Assembly: GCA_030631625.1 (NCBI GenBank) | Contig: DAOVKT010000144.1 | Location: forward strand, 1 to 6,641 | DNA: 6,641 nt | DNA from: JAGLTZ01 sp023135015 | GTDB taxonomy: Bacteria > Blakebacterota > Blakebacteria > Blakebacterales > Blakebacteraceae | Reading direction: 5' to 3' | Shown here: piece by piece, positions 1-6,292 of the stretch | Position numbering within the stretch: the stretch's first letter is position 1 | Layout: each line of letters starts with the position of its first letter | Notes under the pieces: generated by a model | Database searches by the model: none | Told to the model about the DNA's origin: nothing | What the model saw: the letters and a program-made list of their open reading frames with translations, nothing else | Program-made: the position numbers and the translations under genes

Positions 1-119
1 ATCAGCGCCTTTACACCTGCTGCTGCGATTGCCGCCTGTTCTTCTGTGAGCCCGGCAGAGGGATCTTCCCGCTGCATCCTTGTACCGAGTCCGGCAGCCA
101 GTATCACGGCTTTGTCCAT
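1..119 (-). CDS. Sugar-phosphate nucleotidyltransferase family protein, N-terminal part (runs off the left edge)
   Basis: Only the first 39 codons are present; the gene continues beyond position 1. The peptide starts MDKAVILAAGLGTRM, the nucleotide-binding loop of NTP transferases (LAAGxGTRM, residues 7-15) that join a sugar 1-phosphate or similar acceptor to an NTP. The usual loop reaches the conserved lysine (K-P/K-A) about 8-12 residues later. Here the lysine is probably K37 in GVKAL, after a longer stretch rich in Ala and Glu (REDPSAGLTEEQAA), so this is a variant subfamily. The ATG at 119-117 is the natural start because the loop begins at once. Its ribosome binding site is weak (a GGGT run about 10 bases upstream). 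It lies 49 bases downstream of the symporter stop with no hairpin between, so co-transcription is likely. Acceptor and nucleotide cannot be told from this fragment. Confidence 0.85.
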   Translation of the reverse strand, partial: MDKAVILAAGLGTRMQREDPSAGLTEEQAAIAAAGVKAL

Positions 120-168
120 CTCAGACTACCCTTAACCCTTCTCTCTTTTCACCTGCTCATCCTGATCA

Positions 169-1986
169 CTAGCTCACCGGCGAACGGGCCGCCGAACCCG
201 CGCTGACCTTTCTCCAGACCCTGAAAAGGAAATTAACCGACACGACGGCAACTGCCATCAGCACCAGTGCAAATATGTGGTTGCCGTAGATCAGATAGCC
301 GATAGCAAAAAGCGTGCTGTAGACGGCGAAGCAGCCGGCGACCATGCAGAGGATGCCAAGAGGTACGTTCCAGCCCCTGCTCTCCTCCTCGATCCGATCG
401 CCCTCGGCACTGGCACGCTCCAGGACGACCCGCCAGCCGGGTCCGCCCGGATGCACCTTCCGGCAGAATTCGGCGAGAACCCGATGGTCTGTCGGCCTGG
501 TCAGGAATGTCACCACGACCCAGGCGGTCGTGGTGATGGCGACTCCTGAAACAAGCTTGACCCAGGCGGCCAGCTCTATCCCGGGGAAAAGGTTAGGATG
601 TACCAGTTCCACGTATACGGCGACGAGGAAGGAAACGACCATTGCGGTAAGCTCGCTGAAAGCGTTTATCCGCCACCAGAACCAGCGGAGGATAAAAAGC
701 AGTCCTGTTCCCGCACCGATCTGAAGCAGGATATGAAAGGCCTGGAGTGCGTTTTCCAGCCAGAGCGCCAGAGCTGCAGCCACCAGCATCATCAAAACGG
801 TGGAAATCCTCCCTACACGGACCAGCTCCTTCTCGCTGGCCTCTTTATTGACAAACCGCTTCCAGAAATCGTTGACCACATACGATGATCCCCAGTTGAG
901 GTGTGTCGAGATGGTGGACATGTACGCTGCGATCAGAGACCCCACTACAAGCCCGAGTAATCCGTGCGGGAGGAAGGTCAGCATGGCTGGATACGCCAGG
1001 TCGTGCCCCAGGATGCTCTCCGAGACGTGGGGAAATGCCTCCTGAAGCGATTCGATCGACGGGAAAACGATCAGGGAGGCCAGTGCCACGAGTATCCAGG
1101 GCCAGGGCCGCAGGGCATAGTGGACAGCGTTGAAGAAGAGCGTGGCGCCCGTAGCGTGGGTCTCATCTTTGGCTGAGAGCATTCTCTGGGCGATATAACC
1201 GCCCCCTCCCGGTTCGGCCCCGGGGTACCACACGCTCCACCACTGGACGGCGATCGGGATAATCAGGACGGAGACCAGAGCCTCGGCATTGCCGAAGTCG
1301 GGCAGGATGGAGAGCTTTCCCTTCACCAGGTCGTGCGTCAGCAGACCGCTCAATCCCCCGACATCAGGGTGGCCGACCGCCACAACCGCCGCAGCAACAG
1401 AGCCTATCATAGCAACAATGAACAGAAGGAAGTCGGTCAGCAGGACCCCCCTCAAGCCTCCCAGCATGCTGAAGATCACCGTAATCAATGCCGCAATAGC
1501 AATCGTCTCGACAGGTGAGAGATTCAGCAGTACCCCACCGATCTTGATGGCCGCAAGTGTTACGGCCGCCATGATCATGATGTTGAAGAAGATACCCAGG
1601 TAGAGCGCGCGGAAACCGCGCAGGAAAGCAGCAGATGCACCGCTGTAGCGCAGCTCGTAGAACTCTATGTCGGTCATCACGTCCGAGCGCCGCCACAGCT
1701 TGGCGTAGACGAAAACGGTCAGCATTCCGGTCAGCAGGAATGCCCACCAGACCCAGTTTCCGGAAACACCATTCTGGCGAACTATATCGGTGACCAGATT
1801 GGGTGTGTCGGTCGAGAAGGTCGTGGCGACCATCGACATGCCCAGCAGCCACCACGGCATACGCCTGCCCGAAAGGAAGAATTCGGACGAGCTCTCTCCT
1901 GCCTTCCTGGCTACCCATACGCCGACAATCAACGCGATGGCGAAGAATGCGATGATGAATGCCCAGTCGATGCTCTCCAGTGCCAT
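169..1986 (-). CDS. Sodium:solute symporter (SSS family), 605 aa, substrate unknown
   Basis: An inner-membrane carrier expected to couple Na+ entry to uptake of a small solute. The protein is mostly hydrophobic helices: roughly residues 8-26, 44-62, 77-95, 126-155, 160-178, 180-204, 235-254, 292-309, 334-356, 392-412, 416-434, 444-462, 474-495, 540-562 and 568-588. SSS hallmarks are visible: FFLSGRRMPWWLLGMSM with STDTP (residues 36-62) in the second helix region, and AYMSTISTHLNWGSSY (354-369), which carries the Ser/Thr residues that form the Na2 site in this family. At 605 residues it is longer than the ~500 usual for PutP-like members, with about 100 extra residues at the C terminus: a polar loop (about 498-538), then two more helices. 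The ATG at 1986 is preceded by GGAGAAGGA with an 8-base spacer, which fixes the start. It lies upstream of the nucleotidyltransferase on the same strand and diverges from the plus-strand genes. The substrate (sugar, amino acid or other) cannot be assigned from sequence alone. Confidence 0.93.
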   Translation of the reverse strand: MALESIDWAFIIAFFAIALIVGVWVARKAGESSSEFFLSGRRMPWWLLGMSMVATTFSTDTPNLVTDIVRQNGVSGNWVWWAFLLTGMLTVFVYAKLWRRSDVMTDIEFYELRYSGASAAFLRGFRALYLGIFFNIMIMAAVTLAAIKIGGVLLNLSPVETIAIAALITVIFSMLGGLRGVLLTDFLLFIVAMIGSVAAAVVAVGHPDVGGLSGLLTHDLVKGKLSILPDFGNAEALVSVLIIPIAVQWWSVWYPGAEPGGGGYIAQRMLSAKDETHATGATLFFNAVHYALRPWPWILVALASLIVFPSIESLQEAFPHVSESILGHDLAYPAMLTFLPHGLLGLVVGSLIAAYMSTISTHLNWGSSYVVNDFWKRFVNKEASEKELVRVGRISTVLMMLVAAALALWLENALQAFHILLQIGAGTGLLFILRWFWWRINAFSELTAMVVSFLVAVYVELVHPNLFPGIELAAWVKLVSGVAITTTAWVVVTFLTRPTDHRVLAEFCRKVHPGGPGWRVVLERASAEGDRIEEESRGWNVPLGILCMVAGCFAVYSTLFAIGYLIYGNHIFALVLMAVAVVSVNFLFRVWRKVSAGSAARSPVS

Positions 1987-2121
1987 ACGATTTTTCCTTC
2001 TCCACCGGTCAATTCATTTTCGGCAAACAGGTCATTTCCGCCTGGTAATGAGCCCCGTTGAGACCGATATCATGGATGAACCTGCACCCGGCACAGACAG
2101 GGTAATTCCAGGAGGCCATCA
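1987..2121. promoter_or_regulatory. Divergent intergenic region between symporter and plus-strand unit
   Basis: These 135 bases separate two outward-facing genes, so promoters for both must lie here or overlap the gene ends. The ribosome binding sites are clear: GGAGAAGGA on the minus strand (2003-1995) for the symporter and AGGAGG on the plus strand (2110-2115). I see no convincing -35/-10 pair. TTGAGA at 2058-2063 has no matching -10 at the right distance. No riboswitch-like or operator-like inverted repeat stands out. The regulatory role is inferred from gene orientation only. Confidence 0.4.
2110..2115 (+). promoter_or_regulatory. Perfect Shine-Dalgarno AGGAGG of the truncated lipoprotein frame
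   Basis: AGGAGG lies 6 bases before the ATG at 2122. It is a much better site than the one directly before the serine dehydratase start (AGGG with only 4 bases of spacer). Ribosomes probably load here, translate the short frame and then re-initiate on the dehydratase through the ATGA overlap at 2349-2352. Confidence 0.75.
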
Positions 2122-2352
2122 ATGAGAACCATGTTCCTCGCCCGCCATAATCCCCGGCTGCTTTTTATTCTGCCCGTCTTTTCCTTCCCTCTGGTCGGCT
2201 GCAGCAAGAAACCGGGCCGGATGGAAATCGATGTCGCCGAGGGGCCCATTCCCTGGACACACCTGAATCTGCATAATAATCCGGACAATTTCCAGTTCGC
2301 CATCGTCTCGGACAGAACCGGAGGCGGGCGGACTGCACACAGGGCGTCATGA
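2122..2352 (+). pseudogene. N-terminal remnant of a calcineurin-like phosphoesterase lipoprotein
   Basis: The 76-residue frame begins with a basic N-terminus (R2, R7, R12), a hydrophobic core (LLFILPVFSFPL) and a lipobox LVGC with Cys27, so the product would be a lipoprotein. After a short linker comes PWTHLNLHNNPDNFQFAIVS followed by DRTGG (residues 44-68). From memory, this matches the opening of a metallophosphoesterase family whose members read FAIVSDRTGGHRPGVF, with the Asp (here D64) as the first metal ligand. After DRTGG the match stops: the frame reads GRTAHRAS and ends. The rest of the domain (the GDLI and GNHD motifs, several hundred residues in full members) is absent here, and the serine dehydratase follows directly. 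The stop overlaps the next start as ATGA (2349-2352). The most likely reading is a deletion remnant kept as a translated leader. A genuine small lipoprotein or an assembly junction are alternatives. It has no catalytic potential as it stands. Confidence 0.65.
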
Positions 2353-3902
2353 ACGCAGTCAGCATATTCAACGATGTAATCGGCCCAGTCATGAGGGGGC
2401 CCTCGAGCTCCCATACAGCCGGGGCCTACCATATCGGCTCCCTTGCCCTGTCGCTTCTGGGCGGGGATTTCGAGCAGGCACGGTTTGTCTTCGACCCTGA
2501 AGGTTCGTATGGCAAAGTATACAGCCAGCAGGGCGCCGACCTGGCCTTTGCAGCGGGCCTGCTCGGCTGGCCCATCACCGACGGGCGTTTCCACCAGTCC
2601 ATGGAAGCGGCCGGTTCAGCCGGGAAACAGATCGAGTTCTCAGTAGAGCATATTCCGGACGCCGACCATCCCAACACTGTCGAAATCGACCTGCTCTCGG
2701 CAAACGGGCGCAGGTTGAGACTGTCGGCAAAATCGACAGGCGGCGGTGCGATAGAAATCACACGCCTCAACGACTGGCCCGTACAAATAACGGGCAGGTT
2801 CCACGAGATAGCCCTGGAGCTGGAAAGCAGGAGCGCCGGGGAGGCCCGTAAACTGCTGGCAGCCGACGGCGAGCTATCCTGTGAAGCAAGTGAAATCACT
2901 CATGACGGTAAGGTCTTTCTGTCCGGGAAAAGGCTCTCCCCCCTCCCCTCCGAGGCCAGGACGCGTATCGAGGCACTTCCGGGAATGCTGGAAATATGGG
3001 CCGGCGAGCCAATCTTCTTCGTCGAGCGCGGAAAACAGCTGTGGAGCAGCGCCGGTGAAATGGTGGCTATTGCCGGGAATCGCGGCGCCACACTCGGCCG
3101 GCTGGCACTCGAATACGAGTCGGTCCTGCTGGGGCTCGGCGAAGACGAGATATTGAAAGAGATGGGACACCGGTTCGATGTGATGAAGTCCTCGATAGAG
3201 AGGGGACTGGAGGAAGATCCACCCGGCCCACAGCTCCTCACACCCTGTGCGGGGCTCATCTACGAATCTGAGCAGAGAGGGAATCTGGCCACAGGCGGCA
3301 TTCACACCCGCGCTGCCGCCCGTGCTCTGGCGGTAATGCACGTCAATGCCGGTATGGGCGTGGTGTGTGCGGCACCGACCGCCGGCTCTGCCGGCGTCCT
3401 CCCTGCCGTCGTCCACACCATGGCTGAGGAGAAAGAACTCGACCCGGATGCGGTTTCGTTCTCAATGCTGGCCGCCGGTGCGATAGGAGTGATATTCGCA
3501 CAGCGGGCCACATTCGCCGCGGAGATCGCAGGATGCCAGATGGAGCTCGGCGCGGCCGGCGCCATGGCGGCAGCCGCAGTGGTGGACGCTGCAGCAGGCA
3601 GCGCGGAGCAGGCCGCCGACGCCGCCGCAATCTCCCTGCAGAACAGCATGGGCTCGGTGTGCGATCTCGTCCAGGGCATGGTGGAGATCCCGTGCCACAC
3701 AAGGAACGCGGCAGCCGCTTCAGCGGCTTTTATCTGTGCAGACCTGATCCTCGGCGGTTATTCGAACCCGATCGGGCTAGATGAGACAGTGGATACAGCG
3801 TATAGAGTCGGGAAATCACTCCCTGTCGAGCTGCGGTGCACCGCGCTGGGGGGGCTGGCTGCCACTCCCTCGGCCCTCTCCCTCCGGAGGCGACCTATCT
3901 GA
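2349..3902 (+). CDS. sdaA: L-serine dehydratase (iron-sulfur-dependent), single-chain beta-alpha fusion, 517 aa
   Basis: Converts L-serine to pyruvate and ammonia in the cytoplasm using an oxygen-sensitive [4Fe-4S] cluster. The beta domain comes first (about 1-145) with the substrate-loop motif GPSSSHTAG (17-25). A segment at about 137-225 begins ITRLNDWPVQITG, the pattern that leads into the ACT domain of separate beta subunits, but then diverges and may be a degenerate ACT fold. The alpha domain (about 230-510) has TPCAGLIYES, CAAPTAGSAGVLPAV, GCQMELGAAGAMAAA and NSMGSVCDLVQGMVEIPCHTRN. Cluster cysteines are C396, C438 and C449, with spacings of 42 and 11. These equal the spacings I recall for the Legionella enzyme (C343, C385, C396), so the cluster site looks intact. 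Type-2 enzymes usually have two chains of about 220 and 290 residues; here they are fused. The start overlaps the stop of the upstream lipoprotein remnant (ATGA) and has only a weak own AGGG site, which suggests translational coupling. The last residues (RRRPI) are encoded by a tandem-repeat unit. Confidence 0.95.
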   Translation: MNAVSIFNDVIGPVMRGPSSSHTAGAYHIGSLALSLLGGDFEQARFVFDPEGSYGKVYSQQGADLAFAAGLLGWPITDGRFHQSMEAAGSAGKQIEFSVEHIPDADHPNTVEIDLLSANGRRLRLSAKSTGGGAIEITRLNDWPVQITGRFHEIALELESRSAGEARKLLAADGELSCEASEITHDGKVFLSGKRLSPLPSEARTRIEALPGMLEIWAGEPIFFVERGKQLWSSAGEMVAIAGNRGATLGRLALEYESVLLGLGEDEILKEMGHRFDVMKSSIERGLEEDPPGPQLLTPCAGLIYESEQRGNLATGGIHTRAAARALAVMHVNAGMGVVCAAPTAGSAGVLPAVVHTMAEEKELDPDAVSFSMLAAGAIGVIFAQRATFAAEIAGCQMELGAAGAMAAAAVVDAAAGSAEQAADAAAISLQNSMGSVCDLVQGMVEIPCHTRNAAAASAAFICADLILGGYSNPIGLDETVDTAYRVGKSLPVELRCTALGGLAATPSALSLRRRPI

Positions 3903-3927
3903 AGCGACCCCCCTGAAGCGACCTCTC
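3886..3927. repeat. Three tandem 14-base repeats across the end of the serine dehydratase gene
   Basis: The copies are GGAGGCGACCTATC (3886-3899), TGAAGCGACCCCCC (3900-3913) and TGAAGCGACCTCTC (3914-3927), with a shared core GCGACC. Copies 2 and 3 differ at two positions, and copies 1 and 3 at three. Copy 1 encodes the last residues of the dehydratase, the first three bases of copy 2 are its stop codon, and copy 3 ends three bases before the minus-strand hypD-like gene. The array fills the whole 27-base convergent gap. Local slippage duplication is the simplest explanation. No hairpin or T-run typical of a terminator is present. Confidence 0.8.
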
Positions 3928-3929
3928 AG

Positions 3930-6287
3930 TCAGACAGACTCATGCTCCGTCCGGGATATAATCTCGTCCTGAAGAACCTTGCTCAGATCACAGAAATAGT
4001 CGCTGTATCCGGCGACCCTCACTATAAGGTCCCTGTACTGCTCAGGATCAGCCTGGGCTGAACGGAGGGTGTCCCTGTTCACCACGTTGAACTGGACGTG
4101 GTGCCCGCCCAGTTTGAAATACCCCCTTACGAGCCTGGCCAAACCGTCCAGCCCTTTCTCATCCTCCAGGAGCTGGGGGGTGAATTTCTGGTTCAAAAGG
4201 GTACCGCCGGTGAGCGAGTGATCCAGCTTTGAAGCAGACTTGGTTACCGCAGTCGGGCCGTGGCGGTCGGCCCCCTGGACCGGCGAGATTCCTTCAGACA
4301 CCGGCTGCCAGGCCCTTCTGCCGTCGGGCGTGGCGCCTGTGACCCTGCCGAAGTAGATATGGCAGGTGGTGGGCAGGAGGTTAATCCGGTGATGTCCCCC
4401 TTTGGTATTCTTCCTCCCATCTACGGCATTGAAGAAGATTTCAAAGGCTGAAAGCATCAGTGAATCCGGGTAATCATCATCGTTGCCGTAACGCGGGGTC
4501 CTGTTGATGAGCATCTGCCGCATCTTCTCGTTGCCCTCGAAATCCGAGGAGAGAGCATCCATCAGATCGGCCATCCGGAGGGTTCCCTCATCGAATACAT
4601 GGTATTTAACCGAGGCGAGGCAGTCAGTGAGCGTGCCCAGGCCCACACCCTGGATGTAGGTGGTGTTGTATCGGGCGCCTCCGGCATTGTAATCCTTACC
4701 ATTGGCTATGCAGTCATCGATAATTATCGACAGGAAGGGCACCGGCATCTCCTCAGCGAAGAGCCGCTCTATCACGTTGTTGCCCTCTATCTTGATATCG
4801 ATGAAGTGCCTGAGCTGTTTTTCGTACGCATCCAGAAGATCCTCGAATGCCTCGAAATCCTCCGCCCTGCCCATCTCGATCCCGACTTTATTCCCGGTTC
4901 CGGGGTCTACTCCGTTGTTGAGGGTTATCTCGAACACCTTGGGGAAATTGAAGTAGCCGGTAAGGATGTAGCTTTCCTTGCCGAATGCTCCGGTCTCGAT
5001 ACAGCCACTGGTGCCCCCGTTCCTGGCATCCTCGATCGATTTGCCCTGCCGGGTCAGTTCCTCTACAACCATATCCGCATTGAAGAGAGAGGGCTGCCCC
5101 CAACCCTTCCTGATGATGGCGCAGGCTTTATTCAGGAGTTCATCCGGGGTCTTCTCGCTGAGCTGGATATTCGAGCTGGGCTGGACCAGCTTCATCTCGT
5201 CGATCACTTCGAGGAGGAGAAAGGATACTTCGTTTGCACCGTCCTCACCGTCGGCTCTCAGCCCCCCCAGATTGATATTTACGAAATCGGTGTATGTGGC
5301 GCTTTCCTCGGCAGTGACCCCTACCTTGGGGGGTGCTAGCTGGTTGTTGAACTTGACCCATAAACACTGGATCAGCTCCTTCGCCTTCTCCCGCGTCAGG
5401 GTCCCCTCCTCGATACCCTTCCTGTAGAATGGAAGCAGATGCTGGTCGAGCCGGCCCGGATTGAAGGCGTCCCACGGATTCAGCTCCGTAATCACGCCGA
5501 GGTGTACGAACCAGTAATACTGCAGGGCCTCCCACAGATCCCTCGGGGGATGGGCCGGAACGTGCAGACAGATCCCGGCTATTCTCTCAAGCTCGGTCCT
5601 TCTCTCTGGATCCTCTTCGACCGCAGCCAGTTCACCGGCCTTCTCGGAGTAGCGGCGGGCAAAAGCGATCAACGCAACAGCACAGATATCCATCGCCTGC
5701 AGCTGTTCCCGCTTGCTGACCGCCTCGGAATCATCCCCCTCGTCCAGCTCTGCCAGGCTTCTCCGGATATCTTCTTTGAAATCGAGGAACCCCTTCATGT
5801 AAATCTTGTCGTCCAGGACCGTATGTCCGGGAGCTCGCTGCTCCATGAACTCGGTGAAAACCCCTGCTCCGAAGGCGAGCTTCCACTCCTCCGTCATCCT
5901 GGAGAAGATCTTTTCGCGGAGGGTCCTGCCCTTCCAGAAAGAGATTATATGATCATCATACTTGCTTCTCGTACCATCACTTACGATGAAAGGGATTTTA
6001 TCCCTGTCGTTCAGCATATCCAGGTCTTCCAGACTGTGACAGCACATTTCGGGATATGTGGGAGTTGCCTTGGGCTCAGGTCCCCTCTCCCCCACGATAA
6101 GTTCGCCCTCATTAATACATATCGCCTTGTCCTCCAATATATGCTTGAAGACGAGCGCACGCCTGATTGGTGCAGAGGTCGTCTCTGCATCGCGGCAGGC
6201 ACTGGTGACCAGTATTGCTCTTTCGGCGGAAATATGGGGCACGGCCTCCAGGCTCTGCTTCCTGAGCCGTGCGACTCTCTCGTTCAC
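3930..6287 (-). CDS. hypD: Glycyl radical enzyme, probable trans-4-hydroxy-L-proline dehydratase (HypD), 785 aa
   Basis: A pyruvate formate-lyase-type glycyl radical enzyme. Seen in sequence: the thiyl-radical cysteine in GTSGCIETG (C429), the general base E431, and the glycyl loop RVAGYSDYF (G760) near the C terminus. The C-to-G spacing is 331, as in the Clostridioides difficile hydroxyproline dehydratase (C434 and G765 from memory). With that offset of -5, the other substrate-pocket residues I recall for HypD also line up: F147, H155, D273, S329, D334, F335, Y445 and T640. That supports dehydration of trans-4-hydroxy-L-proline to pyrroline-5-carboxylate rather than the choline, glycerol or pyruvate reactions of sister families. 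Length is near the ~789 expected. The start is GTG at 6287, fixed by AGGAGG nine bases upstream. The activase gene ends 5 bases upstream, so the two are one operon and translationally linked. No P5C reductase gene is in the window. The specificity is a strong inference; the glycyl radical family is certain. Confidence 0.9.
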   Translation of the reverse strand: MNERVARLRKQSLEAVPHISAERAILVTSACRDAETTSAPIRRALVFKHILEDKAICINEGELIVGERGPEPKATPTYPEMCCHSLEDLDMLNDRDKIPFIVSDGTRSKYDDHIISFWKGRTLREKIFSRMTEEWKLAFGAGVFTEFMEQRAPGHTVLDDKIYMKGFLDFKEDIRRSLAELDEGDDSEAVSKREQLQAMDICAVALIAFARRYSEKAGELAAVEEDPERRTELERIAGICLHVPAHPPRDLWEALQYYWFVHLGVITELNPWDAFNPGRLDQHLLPFYRKGIEEGTLTREKAKELIQCLWVKFNNQLAPPKVGVTAEESATYTDFVNINLGGLRADGEDGANEVSFLLLEVIDEMKLVQPSSNIQLSEKTPDELLNKACAIIRKGWGQPSLFNADMVVEELTRQGKSIEDARNGGTSGCIETGAFGKESYILTGYFNFPKVFEITLNNGVDPGTGNKVGIEMGRAEDFEAFEDLLDAYEKQLRHFIDIKIEGNNVIERLFAEEMPVPFLSIIIDDCIANGKDYNAGGARYNTTYIQGVGLGTLTDCLASVKYHVFDEGTLRMADLMDALSSDFEGNEKMRQMLINRTPRYGNDDDYPDSLMLSAFEIFFNAVDGRKNTKGGHHRINLLPTTCHIYFGRVTGATPDGRRAWQPVSEGISPVQGADRHGPTAVTKSASKLDHSLTGGTLLNQKFTPQLLEDEKGLDGLARLVRGYFKLGGHHVQFNVVNRDTLRSAQADPEQYRDLIVRVAGYSDYFCDLSKVLQDEIISRTEHESV

Positions 6288-6292
6288 TACTG

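Noticed and set aside
1364..2005. Minus-strand frame of 213 codons overlapping the symporter start
   Set aside because: It is a frame-shifted shadow of the symporter; its composition (rich in Arg, Cys and His) is typical of an out-of-frame translation.
2058..2086. Possible sigma-70 promoter with TTGAGA as -35 box
   Set aside because: The sequence 17 bases downstream (CCTGCA) does not resemble a -10 box, so it is not called.
2070..2594. Minus-strand frame of 174 codons over the lipoprotein remnant and dehydratase start
   Set aside because: It is antisense to a frame with a perfect Shine-Dalgarno and lipobox and to the dehydratase N-terminus, and shows no family motif.
3881..3890. Perfect 10-base palindrome CCTCCGGAGG as a terminator stem
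   Set aside because: It has no loop and no following T-run; half of it belongs to the first tandem repeat copy.
4599..5339. Open frame of 246 codons on the plus strand inside the same gene
   Set aside because: Also antisense to the glycyl radical enzyme, with no ribosome binding site or recognisable motif.
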